Assembly: GCA_029204225.1 (NCBI GenBank)
Contig: CM055107.1
Span: forward strand, 18,130,718 to 18,194,717
DNA: 64,000 bases
Reading direction: 5' to 3'
Source of the DNA: Diphasiastrum complanatum
Lineage: Eukaryota > Streptophyta > Lycopodiopsida > Lycopodiales > Lycopodiaceae
In this document: piece by piece, positions 21,911-33,458 of the stretch
How the letters are laid out: each line of letters begins with the position of its first letter
How positions within the stretch are numbered: position 1 is the first letter of the stretch
The notes under the pieces: generated by a model
The model's input: the letters and a program-made list of their open reading frames with translations, nothing else
The model's database searches: none
Told to the model about the DNA's origin: nothing
Position numbers and translations under genes: made by a program

Positions 21911-23110
21911 GGGAGATACTTGGGCTTCATTGAAATGCCCCTTAGGCCTTGTGTTCCAACCCCCACAAGATTGCCAAAATGTTTCAAGATTGTTTAATCT
22001 CCAAAAATGAACAATTTAGGATTGGGAGGTCTTTTAGAACAATGTCGATGAAGAATAGCTACAAAACAATCTTGACTAAATATGTGAGTAGACTAGTTGA
22101 ATTATAAGTAGGCTCGTAGACTTTGTCAAAAAAGACTATTATCTCCAAAGGGTTGTAAAGAGAATTATACATAGGCATGAACTCATTTATAAAATGAATT
22201 ATCAAGTGACCATTACAATCTTTATAATTTAAGGGCAACTGAAAACTTTTATCATGAATGACAAAAAGTGAAATCATCCATAAATTTGTGAATTGAATTC
22301 AATTGAAATCTTTATCATACTTGAACATTAAAAAAATCATATTACATGATGTGCTCTCTAGTTCTAGTAGCAAGTTGCAATTGGTTTCTTGATAGTAATA
22401 CAAAAGTTGGTTTTTTTTTTCATTGTTTTTATGTACTTATTTCACTTGTAAATTTATTTTTTTCTAGATAATACAATGCGATAGTTCAAGGCCTTAAATG
22501 TTATGTGGGACCAAACCTATTTGCCATTACTTAAAACATATTATGACATTTAAGAGATTGATGCATTCAAAATCAAAAATATTATTTTTTTAGTAAAAAG
22601 TTGAAGCATTGTTGTCTCACATGGTGCTTGTAAAGATTCCAACATGGTCTTATTTTTTAGAAAAGATCGCTTTCTATATCTATTTTACCAATTGTTTTAG
22701 CTTTTTCTACAATGAATGTCCCTATCCAATAGAACAAGTGGACTCAAACTCCATACCATGAGCTGAAAGAAGAAGTTGTCAATAACTAGACCACCTTTCA
22801 AACACCAAAAATATCTGGTTTCTTGTCTTTATTGTACAATGGTTTGTTATTGCATTAATGTCAAAAACCCATCACTCAACAAAAAAAAAATTAAAACCAT
22901 CTCTAAGTTGAAAGAACAAGTTCAATAGTAGATATTTTAACTCATAACCAGCAACAAATTTTTTAACATGATCATAGACTTATTGAATTTGATCTTACTA
23001 GGTTGAAATATATTTCATCTTTTAGGTGTCACACATGATATCAATATACGCACATTTGCCTAATGTCTTAAAAATAATCATCATAGTACAGACCAAGAAC
23101 ATGAGAAAAA
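21911..23110. other. AT-rich DNA, nothing recognised
   Basis: A 72-codon - strand frame at 22059-22277 reads rather protein-like (FINEFMPMYNSLYNPLEIIV) but has no identifiable family. No repeats shared with other parts of the window were noticed. Confidence 0.3.
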
Positions 23111-23779
23111 TGTGAAAAAATAAAAAAGCTATCTATGTTGAGTCTAGGGGTTAGATAAGCTTTTTTGTTACCATCTATGTGTAAGATGAGGATAGGGCCA
23201 TTTTGGGCTTAGGAGGCAACTCGAGCTAGTACACTTGTACTTTGATGATTAGGCCAAAACCATTTTGTGATGTGGCTCGAGCTAGTTAGGCTCACTACAA
23301 GTGTCAAGATGAGGTTTGATGAGTGACTAATTTCAAAGTGTTGGCATGAGGTCAAAGGACCAATCAAAAGAGAGATTTTCATGTATATGGTCCAATCAAA
23401 TTAGGGGAGTCTTAAGTCACTCATCCAATCACATATAGAGGAGGAGAAAAAGGGGTCCAATCATATTTGAGCACCGTCTACCTAGAGTTACTACTAGTAG
23501 GATGATTACCTTCATTATCTACTTGAGTTTTTGAGAACTAAGTGAGATTTGGCAATTCTAGCTTTTCTACATTCTCTCTCTACCCGAGAGCAAGGTGTTT
23601 TTATACTTAGTTTTTTCAAGCACTTATTCCCACACATGTGAAAGTACTTTTATGATGGTTTTATGCATGTAGATGAGTGCTCTTGCCATAGAATTGAGAG
23701 ATAGATCTTGATTATCAATCTACACTTGATCTTGTCATTATCACACTTTGTGGCATTCCCACACATGTGAAATTCAACA
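23111..23779 (+). repeat. Copia B 5' LTR
   Basis: Starts TGTGAAAAAATAAAAAAGC and ends ATTCAACA directly before the primer site. Its first 308 bp are nearly identical to 29844-30150. Confidence 0.92.
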
Positions 23780-23791
23780 TGGTATCAGAGC
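23780..23791 (+). other. Copia B primer-binding site (initiator Met tRNA)
   Basis: TGGTATCAGAGC, complementary to the 3' end of plant initiator Met tRNA, immediately after the LTR. Confidence 0.9.
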
Positions 23792-24429
23792 TACCCTAAG
23801 ATACTCATGCATCCATCAAGTTTTGTGTGAGTTTTGACTTGAATTCAACTTTGAGAGAGATACTTGCATTTTGCTAGCCATCTTAGAGATTTTTGGATCA
23901 AGAAGGGTCAATAGGACATTGATTGGACCTGATCTGGTACTATACAGATTCCAGTGCTTAGACACATGTGAGGGTCATCCAAATTTGGTTGATTTGTTCT
24001 CCTCCAAGTTAGATCCAAAATCTATGCTTGATAACTTGATGGAAAGCTAGAAAAGTCTAGTTTCTGATGCAATTTGTTTCATACCATTTGTATGAGCCAA
24101 TAAAAAGCTATAGCCTTTTGAATGTGGGTAGGTAGGGCACCTAGACCTAGTTGGACACTTTTGGTTTGATCTATATTTTGCTTGTTTGATCCAAAAACTT
24201 AGTTTAAAGCTTGCCAATCTCATCTATTTGAGATCTAGACACAGTTTTGAGGTCATATGGCACATTGTTTCATGCATATCAATTGTATTTGAGTGATTTG
24301 TGGATTCTTTGATTCTTTGAGGCTAGGATTTGGGGTTCAATATGATCTAAGCATGGATCTCCATGAGTTTTATATGTACTCCCTTTACCAATCATAATCT
24401 AATTAAGTTTTTTAGCAAATTTGAGTGCA

Positions 24430-24717
24430 ATCAAGTTTTTTGTGTGTATTACCTTCTCTCTCTACCTGAGACCAACTACTCTATTCCCTCTCTACCTGAG
24501 GAGAGGAGCTTGTTGGGACTTAGTTTTTTTCATGAAATACTTCTCTTACATGTGAAACTACTTTGGATAGCTTTCTATGCATCTATCTTTGCCTCTTTGC
24601 CTTAAATTTTGACATAGATCTTGGATTTCAATCTAGTGTTGATCTAAAGTGCATAAGCTTGCCTTAGGAGATCATTCACACACATTAGGGCATTCCCACA
24701 CATGTAAAATTTCACAT
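24430..24717 (+). repeat. Diverged partial LTR copy in the copia B leader
   Basis: Shares ordered blocks with the second half of the 5' LTR (23560-23779): the CTCTCTCTACC(C/T)GAG block, GACTTAGTTTTTTTC, ACATGTGAAA(C/G)TACTTT, ATAGATCTTG and GGCATTCCCACACATGT, ending TTCACA instead of TTCAACA. It lies between the primer site and the gag remnant. The intervening 23792-24429 holds no gene. Confidence 0.7.
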
Positions 24718-24759
24718 ATGAGGCCAAGAATATCTCTAGGATCCTCACCTAAGAAACCA

Positions 24760-25922
24760 AATCTTCCAAAGTTTCCAAAGGAGTGATGAATGTGCAACCA
24801 ATTATGTATTGAGAGTCAAAGACATCCATAGCGAGCTTGCTTGTAATGGAGACATCATCAAACAAAGTGAGCTAGTTCAAGTCATTCTCAACGGCTTGAG
24901 AGATGAATATGACAATCTTGTCCAATCCTATGCTATCAAGGAAGAGCTACTAAGTTTGGAGGCCTTGCAAGGTGTTCTCATTGCTGAAGAGTCAAGACAA
25001 GAGAACAAGCTTATGAGGATGGACAAGTTATCACTCAATCACAATGGAGAAGGCAAAGCTCTATTTGTGAAAGACAAGAACAATGGGAGGAGCAAGAATC
25101 AACACCAGAATTTCTCTAAAGACAAAGTTAAAGACAAGGAAAAAGATGGAGAGGAGGATGATTCCTCTCAATCGTCTACTTCAAAGTTGAAGAAAAAGAA
25201 GATCAAGTGTTTCTTTTGTGACAAGAACGGCCATTATGCCACTAATCGTTTCAAGAAGAAAAATCAATTCAAGCAAGCCAACATCTCTAATGAAAAAGAA
25301 GATGATGCAAATGCAAGTGAAGGAGAAGGCTCTCTTATGGTATCAAGCTTCTCCTCTTCTCCCTTTAAGAAGAATGGCTCATGGTATATTGATAGTAGAG
25401 CCTCATCTCATATGTGTATCTCCAAGGACTCTTTTTCATCTACTATGCCTTATGGAGTCAAGAAGTCTAATCCCATGAAGCTTGCATCTTCAAAAGTTCT
25501 ATCTCTCAACAAGGTTCTTTTTGTTCTCAATCTTACAAAGAACCTTATAATTGTTGGCCAATTACTTGATAATGACCTTGATGTCAAATTCCATATTGAC
25601 ACTTGTGTGATCAAGAAAGATGATGAGATCCTTGTACATGGATCTAGATTTGGAGGCATATACAAATTGGATCCAAAAGAGAGTGAAAACTCTTGTGATA
25701 CTGCATATGTGATCAAGCTTTCCAAGGAGGAGTTATGGCATAGGAGATTGGGCCATCCCAATTACAAATCTTATGCATTCTATGGTCAAAGAAGCCAAAG
25801 CTATTGGCTTGCCATAAGAATTTATCCAAACAAATCGAGCCATGTGAGGCTTGCGCTATTTCCAAATCACATAAGAAGTCATATCCAAGATTATCCATCA
25901 AGACTTCACATTCTTTGGAGTT
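24760..25922 (+). pseudogene. Copia B gag, protease, preintegrase domain
   Basis: The frame includes gag C-terminal helices (SDECATNYVLRVKDI, VQVILNGLRDEYDNLV), a Lys-rich linker, and a zinc knuckle CFFCDKNGHYATNR whose last Cys is Arg. The protease block WYIDSRASSHM shows the catalytic DSG changed to DSR. The GAG-preintegrase motif is LWHRRLGHPN. It then shifts frame and stops at the solo LTR. Both the nucleocapsid and the protease signatures are therefore damaged. The gag N-terminus is missing. Confidence 0.88.
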
Positions 25923-25927
25923 GATAC

Positions 25928-27398
25928 TGTTGGAAATTAAGCCCATAGTTGCCTCCTTGGAATCATAACTTAGACAGCCAATTTATTTGAAGGACACCTA
26001 CAACGGACTTTCGGCTGATCTCTAGCAAAGCGTAACCAATCGCATCATAATTTTAAGTTCAGATGTTAAGTTTAATAACTTGAAGTCATTGAAGACTTGG
26101 CCATCTTCAAGGACTTCCACAAAACTTACATTTGAAACAAGTCTGCAAATTTACATTACTTTCTGAACAGTCTGCAGAAATATACTAAGTGTCGCAGTTC
26201 TTATTTTTCACACTTTCTGAAAACTGTGACACTTACCTTCGACTTCTTCCGTTCAATTATTTTTTGAAGAAGTCAACTTGTTCACAATTCAACAGTTTAA
26301 CTATTTTCAACACCTTTGTTCCTTTTTTCAAATTTTCCCAAAAAATGCGAAGAGAGTTAAGGGTTAAACTGCTAAAAACACCTTCGCCAACTTATAAGGG
26401 CACCTTCAATTTGTTTTAAGGGCACCTTTGGCTTTCCCAAAAAGAGTGAGAGAGTTGAACTATTAAAGAGATCTTCGCCTTCTAAGGGCACCTTCAACTT
26501 TCTAAGGGCACCTTTGGCTTTTTCGCAAAAATTCAAAAGGAGAGAAAAATGCCAAAGGTTGTCTGTTTTGAATGAGGAACGTTCCCAGCCACTTCCCAAA
26601 ATTTGTGAAGTGAGAGAATACCACTTCACATAAATTGCGAAGTGAGAGATTTTGCAATGTCCTCGTCTGCGTCAACGATTCTGATTTGTTGACCATATAT
26701 ACTATGTATATTTGTCACAAAAGCCATATACTTCCAAGTACAACGACTTTCTTAATTAGGTGACAAGCATTCAATGTAATTAATACACAGATAAAATCAA
26801 TAAATAGATCATCCAAGCACAGATTAGTGGTTTCTCTGTCCATGAGATGTATTATTTGAACCTCCCAGTTACACCGTCAATTTTTGGTTGTAATTGCTAT
26901 TTGTATTGTGCTTCAGTGTAATATAGTAGCAGCATCTTTTCTGTCTGTGTATAACGTAGATGAATGCTTGTTGTGATTGAATGCACTTTATCGCTGTTTG
27001 ATCGTGCTTGTTTACTCACTCTGATCAGAACACAGACATTTACGACTCCTCAATTTTTGATCAGACGATGATTGTCTTTGACGCCTAAGGAACTCGTGAT
27101 ATCATACTGCTCTTCCATTTATTTCAGAACCATACTTCACATTGAATCTAATTTTCAGTAATACCACACACAAACCATTTCTAATCTCTTCGGTGGACTG
27201 TACTTTTGTTTTTGAGAGTATGAATTAATTTTTAAGATCATGTTGGGCAATTAGAACACTTAAAGCTATGATTACACTTAGCATAAGCTGTCTATTAGAC
27301 TATTTTTGCATCTAGCAACTGATTAGAATGAGAGAGCTGTTCTGCAATATTCCTGCTTTCTTCTCCGTTCGCGGTCTTCTATCTCTCTTGCCCCATCA
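25928..27398 (+). repeat. Solo copia LTR (1,471 bp) with 5-bp target-site duplication GATAC
   Basis: It starts TGTTGGAAATTAAGCCC and ends GCCCCATCA. It is flanked by GATAC on both sides (25923-25927 and 27399-27403), and removing it with one GATAC restores the copia B integrase frame at the IHSDV motif. A related LTR in the opposite orientation is at 50524-52150. No internal element sequence remains, as expected after LTR-LTR recombination. Short frames inside it are noncoding. Confidence 0.93.
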
Positions 27399-27403
27399 GA
27401 TAC

Positions 27404-28360
27404 ACTCGGATGTGCACTTCTCATCAAGCAAAAGCAAGGGAGGTTCCACTTGTTTTGTTACATTTATTTATGATCACACAATATACACATGGTTATATCT
27501 TCTTCTATCTTCAAAATTCATGATGTTTGATTATTTCCTCATATTCAAAGCTTATGTTGAGAAGAAATTCTCCTTCAAGATCAAAGCTTTGAGGAGTGAT
27601 GGACTTGAAGAGTACATCTCCAGCAAATTTCATGAGGATTGTGAGCAAGAAGGCATCAAAAGAGAGTTCTCTTGTGCCTATATCTTTTCTCAAAATGGGG
27701 TGGCCAAGAGGAAGAATAGATCTTTGTGTGAGTGGGCAAAATCATTAGAATTGAACAATCCTTGCATAAGGATTTTTGGGGAGGGGATATCAATTGTGCC
27801 AACTATCTATGCAATAGACTCCCTCACCTTGCTCTTGGAGGAAAGACACCATATGAAGTTTTATTCAAGAAGAAGCCTAAGGTTGATCACCTTAGAATCT
27901 TTGGAAGTATTTGCTTTGCACATACTCCCTTGGAAACAAGGAAAAAAGATGATCCAAGCTCAAGCAAAGGACCATGGTTGGATATTCATCCACCAAGAAG
28001 GCCTATAGAGTCTATATACTATCTACTTCCAAAGTTATTGAGATTAGAGATGTCACTTTTCATGAAGAACAAAAGTTCACCTTGGAAGGGGCCGAGATCA
28101 AGGCATATCAAGATGCATCACCTACTATCTCTATTGAAGACAATGAAGAAGTGTTGGGGTCGAGGTTTGAGGAGGAGACTCCTCATGTATTCTCACCAAG
28201 AAGATCTTTTAGTGAGAGTTCCGAGCCCAAGAGACTCTCATGCATTGATAAAGGCAAGCAAGTGGATCTTGAATCCACCAATTAAGAGCCAAGGTGTGTC
28301 CAAGATGCACTCCAATCAAAGGAGTGGTACAAAGCTATGGAGGAAGAACATGATGCATTG
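27404..28360 (+). pseudogene. Copia B integrase
   Basis: The + strand frame continues from HSDV with GGSTCFVTFIYDHT, where the usual FIDD is FIYD, and then ALRSDGLEEYISSKF, corresponding to RSDNGGEY. NGVAKRKNRS has the catalytic Glu of NGVAERKNR replaced by Lys. A frameshift near 27730 moves on to DFWGGDINCANYLCNRLP, GGKTPYEVLFKKKP and RIFGSICFAHTP, the conserved integrase C-terminal part; another shift leads to KAYRVYILSTSKVIEIRDVTF. Two of the three catalytic acids look lost. Confidence 0.88.
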
Positions 28361-29829
28361 ATCACCAACAATACTTGGGAGCTTGTGGATCCTCCATCCA
28401 ACAAGCATATCATTGGTTGCAAGTGGTGTTTCAAATCAAGTACAATCATGATGGCACAATCAACAAGTTCAAAGCAAGGCTATGTGCAAAAGGATTTGAT
28501 TATGAAGAGACCTTCGCACCCGTTGCAAAGATGGTGACAATATGGATCATCATATCTATTGCTTGCCATTTCAAATGGAAGGTGTTTCAATTAGCTGTTT
28601 CAAATGATTGCTCATAATCCAAGGTCTTGATTATGAAGAGGCCTTTGCACCCGTTGCAAAGATGGTGACAATAAGGATCATTATATCTATTACTTGCCAT
28701 TTCAAATGGAAGGTGTTCCAGTTAGATGTTTCAAATGCTTTTCTTAATGGATATCTTGAGGAGGAAATCTATATGGACTCAACCTGAAGGATTCATCAAA
28801 GATGAATCCAAAGTTTGCTTGCTATTCAAAAGTCTTTATGGACTCAAGCAAGCACCAAGATCATGGTATGCAAGACTCAATTCCTTTATCATCTCACTAG
28901 GATTTATCCTAAGTGACTATGATCCTTCCATGTATTTAAAGTTTGTTGCTAGTGATCTTGTCATTCTTCTTATTTATGTACATGACATTATCCTATGCGA
29001 AAGTTACATTAAATTAGTTGAAGAGACTAAAAGTGAACTTGGAGGAGAATTTAAAATGCAAGATCTAGGAGAGATCCATTATAGCTTAGGCCTAGAGATT
29101 AACTTTCATCATAATTGTGCTTTTATATGTCAATCTAGATATGCTCTATCAATGTTGAAAAAGTTTCATATGGAGAATTGTCAGAGCATAGATACACCTA
29201 TGGAGCAACTTTTAAAAGATCCTATTAAGGGAGATGAAAGATCCTTCAATGACATTACCCTTTTTAGGAGTCTTATTGGCTCCTTGATTTGTTTGACTAT
29301 TACCAGGCCCGACTTAAGCTATTGTGTGCACAAGCTTAGCCAATCTATGCAAGATCCCAAGATCTACCATTGGAAATCGGCCAAGAGGGTCCTAAGGTAT
29401 ATATATTCAACTCATGATTTTAGTTTGCTTTACAAAAGTGAAGATCTATCTATTCTTGGCTACTCAGACTTGGATTTTGCTAGTGACAAGTTGGATAAAA
29501 AATCTACAAGTGCTTATACTATATTTCTTGGAGGAAATCCCATATCTTGGCTTTCCAAAAAGCAAGATACTATATCTCTTTCATCATGTGAGGCCGAGTA
29601 TAAGGCACTTACTACTACAACAAAAAAAGTGCTTTGGATCAAGAGGTTATTATTGGAGCTCAAATGCATTAAGGAGGAGGATTTGCCTTTGATCAAATGT
29701 GACAACATCTCGGCCCAAGCCCTTGCCAACAATCCAAATTTTCATTCAAGGATCAAGCACATCGAAGTTGTCAAGCTTAGATCTAATCTTGGATTGATTC
29801 CAAGATCCATGCTTATTCAGAATAGATAA
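28337..29829 (+). pseudogene. Copia B reverse transcriptase and RNase H
   Basis: RT blocks: EEEHDALITNNTWELV, GCKWCFK, FAPVAKMVTI (present twice because of a tandem duplication), QLDVSNAFLNGYLEEEIYM, SLYGLKQAPRSWYA. The active-site loop reads LLIYVHDIIL, so YVDD has become YVHD. RNase H has GYSDLDFASD, SLSSCEAEYKAL and KCDNISAQALANN. The end, RIKHIEVVKLRSN, departs from the usual TKHIEVxxHFVRE, followed by a stop just before the 3' LTR. The enzyme would be inactive. Confidence 0.9.
28493..28740 (+). repeat. About 125-bp tandem duplication inside copia B RT
   Basis: The stretch GATTATGAAGAG...GTTTCAAATG is present at about 28497-28606 and again at about 28629-28733, differing by roughly one base in ten. 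Only the second copy continues into the LNGYLEEE motif. Confidence 0.85.
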
Positions 29830-29843
29830 CTTTTTAGGAGAAG

Positions 29844-30150
29844 TGTGAAAAAAATAAAAAAGCTATCTATGTTGAGTCTAGGGGTTAGATAAACTTTTTT
29901 GTTACCATCTATGTGTAAGATGATGATAGGGCCAATTTTGGCTTAGGAGGCAACTTGAGCTAGTACACTTGTACTTTGATGATTAGGCCAAAACCATTTT
30001 GTGATGTGGCTCGAGCTAGTTAGGCTCACTACAAGTGTCAAGATGAGGTTTGATGAGTGACTAATTTCAAAGTGTTGGCATGAGGTCAAAGGACCAATCA
30101 AAAGAGAGATTTTCATGTATATGGTCCAATCAAATTAGGGGAGTCTTAAG
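29844..30150 (+). repeat. Copia B 3' LTR (truncated)
   Basis: It begins TGTGAAAAAAATAAAAAAGC after a short purine run (AGGAGAAG) and matches the first 308 bp of the 5' LTR. The match stops at GGAGTCTTAAG, where a TGTTGG-starting sequence takes over; the rest of the LTR is not found downstream. Confidence 0.92.
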
Positions 30151-31555
30151 TGTTGGATTATTCTCCTTCATACTAATCGACTAATCGAAAGCCCTTTAAA
30201 TGTGTTTTACAAGTCTTGAAAAATCATCAAGGTGGAGCAAGGTTTTAGCCATTTTTTAATCTTCATCGAACTTTTATTCAGACCTAAAAATCTTTACACA
30301 GTCTACATAACTACTTGGAAATGGCTTACAGTATCGGCATTTTCTCTCTCTTTGGCTTTTTCGCAAAATGCCAGATGCCTTAAAATGAAGGAAATGACTT
30401 TGGAAAAGACCTTTACATTTTTTGCCTGTCATGTTAATTTTCGCCTGTTAGGAATTGCGAGTAAAAATATAGTGTCACGGTTTTCACATTTTTTGTCTGT
30501 CAGGAATTGCGAGCGACAAACTTTCTTTGTTTTTAAAAATATGAGAACACATTTTATCAAGTCTAATAGTTGTGCATAAAAATATATTTCTCATCCTTGC
30601 TCTGTAGAAAAAATTGAATCATAGTTGTTCAATTCATTTTGAATTGAACTTTTGTAAGCATGATAAGAAACGAATGATTATCTTTTCTATATTTCAAATT
30701 TAGGGTTTGTGAATAATTGTTTTGTAATGTATAGTTAACTATGGTTTTGACTAAAATTTCCTCTTGTATTTATTTTTAAAGTCTCTGACTTGTAAATTGA
30801 TTCTACTATGTTTGTAGTTTTTGGCACTGATTAAAAACCACCTATTTCATGCAAAGGTTGAGAATTCTCATGATCTCTAGCCATTTTGATATCCGGTTAA
30901 GCACTTATATGTGGCCTAGTAAACTCTTCAATGTCATTTTCCTTGATAGATTCCAAATTGTCAAAGTGTCTTGGACTTCACCAAATATGACTTATTTAGA
31001 TTTTGATTGATGGGTACAAACTTTTGATGTGGGTCCTTCTCAATTTAAAGGCAGACACCTTCATCAAAGATCCTTAGATTTGTAAGGATCGATAGATTTG
31101 CTAGAATCGGTGACATAATGAGTTTTGAGTTATGAATCATTAGCACTTTCCCAATTTGGTGAAATCAAAATAATATTCTACATTTGTTGCTACAAAGTCT
31201 TGCCAAGAATGAAGATTTATTAACTGTAAAGAACGATCGCAATACAAGAGTCATCTCTTGGTAAACAGTTAGACATTAGATAATGAACAAGTAAAATAAG
31301 CTAAAGCTATATTTTGGCATGTAACCAAGTAAGATCCAAATGAGTTGTCTCTTGAAATATGCTTAAAGGAAAAATTTAAGACAATGAACTCTTGTCTATT
31401 TGAGTATAATGAGCAATCATTAAGGAATTGATATAAAAAATAAAATATCTATTTAGGATTGAATAGAAATCATTTACAACAAGTATTAGCTCACCCTTCA
31501 TGTATCTCATTGTCGACAGCAAATAGGAGGGATCTAAAGACACTTTCTTAAATAT
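30151..31555 (+). repeat. Probable LTR-derived sequence, boundaries unresolved
   Basis: It starts TGTTGGATTATTC exactly where the copia B 3' LTR is cut. A stretch at about 30267-30326 (CATAACTACTTGGAAATGG plus flanks) resembles 42205-42250 in the leader/LTR of copia F, suggesting a related LTR. No gene and no clear far end. The remaining AT-rich sequence holds nothing I can name. Confidence 0.4.
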
Positions 31556-31800
31556 TAAGATTATTAGGATTAGGGTTTAGGGCCTCTCGTGCACCTAGGA
31601 AACGTTGGCTAGGAGCACGCCATTGGAGAAGCCCAAGGTATAGGCCCTTGGTGCCCAAGCCATGTTTTGGAAGTGACTAATAGCACCCAAGTGGCGCAGC
31701 CTAAGCTTGTACTTGGGTGTGTCCCAACGTACGAGCCCAAGTTGCGGGCTCTTGGTGCCCATGCTTGCGAGCCATGAATTGGGGGCAAGGCAACATCGAA
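31556..31800. other. GC-richer island with repeated GCCCAAG/CTTGGGC words
   Basis: The words AAGCCCAAGG, CCCTTGGTGCCCA, CACCCAAG, GAGCCCAAG and CTCTTGGTGCCCATG recur in both orientations in otherwise AT-rich DNA. No open frame of known type. Possibly part of an unknown repeat. Confidence 0.4.
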
Positions 31801-32154
31801 AAAATAGCTAAGGCCAACCTCCAAGGCATAACACAATTGTTTACTCATGAAAATGCTACTAGTCATCAAAGCAATAAATCTTGTTATCAATATATCCATT
31901 TCATTGGACATACTTTTTTATTTTCTATAGCACCAAGTATTGTACTCTCCTTTTTTTTTAAATTGTTTTAATTTTATTTCTTGTAGCACAATTACTATGA
32001 TTATATTATATCATTGTTAATAACTAAACTATATTCAATAATTTCCACAAAAAAAAAATTTGAATGCCATTTTTATTCATTTTGCATCTTTTTTTAACAT
32101 ATTGTCTATAAACTGTTACTATCTTCTTCTTCTTTTTTTCATTTTTATAATCGT
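31801..32154. other. AT-rich DNA, nothing recognised
   Basis: No repeat or coding signal seen. Confidence 0.3.
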
Positions 32155-32520
32155 TGTAGAGATTTTTTGAATTTTGAAAATGTCAAAAATCTCTTTGAAA
32201 TTTATTGGCAAACCTGATGAGGCAACGATCAAGAACTAGCAAAATCATATTTTTTTATTACACAAAAGAATTAGCTAACAGTGAATTCACAAAGCTCTTC
32301 ATATTTGTAACTTAAAAAGCGGGTCTAGGAGACTCATAGATTAAAAATGATGATGAAGAAAGAACTTATAAAATGTTTGTCAAAGAAGTGAATAAGAGTA
32401 CTTCAATCTACATTTTGGATGAGTCAATAATAAACGTTTTTTGTCAAGATGATACAGTTAGGGCTTGCTTTGACAAAGTCCTTGTCACACTTGTAAGTAA
32501 ATTTGTTTTTCTTTTTCAAA
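32155..32520 (+). pseudogene. Unknown spliced repeat family, 5' exon (second copy)
   Basis: After GTTGTAG a frame opens MSKISLKFIGKPDEATIK, matching the start at about 14506. It continues, with stops, to TYKMFVKEVNKSTSIYILDE and FCQDDTVRACFDKVLVTL, then a donor-like GTAAGT at 32492. The protein family is not recognised. Presence of two copies with the same splice-like border supports a repeated spliced gene, perhaps of a DNA transposon. Confidence 0.4.
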
Positions 32521-33400
32521 AGCTTTCAACTTTATGTATATCATTTTATTAAGCCATGTCTAGCATAGCTTCTTTTTTTTAAATTGAATTTTATTTTTCA
32601 AAATCTAAAAAAATATCTCAAATTCGGTGTTGAGTCATTATTCCAAGGGAAAGTTCTCATATTTTTGGTTCATAGTTCTAAGGCAATATGTTTGAAAAGA
32701 GACACAGTTTCTTCCTCATTTGTCCAGACTAGCAGACTGAAATCTCAATAGATAGAAAAAATGCCATGACATTTGTTTTGGAACTTTGACCTAAAAAAGA
32801 GTAGCCTTTTTTGGTATTTTTTAGATTACCTATTTTTAAGCCAAAATCATGTTTGTTTATACAAAAAAATTCATTTTTATAATAGACCATTACAAATTTT
32901 TTTAATAAACTTTTTGAAACAATCATAATAAAAAATAAAACAACATTTTACGATCACCTGATTTTTCATAATCCAAATATTATAGAAATAAAAAATGGCT
33001 CAATATATGTCTACATATATTCTTTTCAAAGCACATTTTTCAATGAATTTTTACTAATGTCTCTTAATTCGAAACTTGATATATTCTCAACACTCTTTTT
33101 CAACCAGTGAAGTTTTGGACTCATCTTCCTCATCAGAATTGATTGGCATATCTTGTTCTACATCAACATCTAATGTTGACAAAAAAAAATCCTTGTAAAT
33201 TAGCTTTTCTCCATTGGTAATGAATTAAAAATGATGGTTGTGCCAGTAATCCAAGTCCTTCTAAAATAGCAATAGTTGACTTTCATAAATGATACATCAT
33301 TGTCAACTCAAATTTAAAAGCTAAAACATTTGTATTATTTAAATTTAAATCATCAATCCCTGATAGAATTTTTGATAGACAAATTCTTTTGCTCTTTGGA
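32521..33400. other. AT-rich DNA, no gene recognised
   Basis: On the - strand at about 33100-33200 a short acidic stretch can be read, possibly part of the fragments to the right. Not supported further. Confidence 0.25.
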
Positions 33401-33458
33401 TCTACCTACAACATTTTCAGATTGTACCTTTTTAGAAAAGTATCTTTTGAGGTGGTGC

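Larger units (their letters stand above)
23111..30150 (+). mobile_element. Ty1/copia element B with both LTRs (3' LTR truncated), nested by a solo LTR
   Basis: Layout: 5' LTR 23111-23779, primer site, leader containing an extra partial LTR copy, gag-protease-preintegrase (24760-25922), inserted solo LTR (25928-27398), integrase (27404-28020), RT and RNase H (28300-29829), 3' LTR from 29844. The two LTRs can be compared over about 308 bp and differ at about six positions, so the insertion is fairly recent, yet the coding region is broken many times. Confidence 0.9.

Noticed and set aside
22059-22277. 72-codon - strand frame as a possible small gene
   Set aside because: No homology recognised, no supporting start or splice context, and the region is AT-rich with many chance frames.
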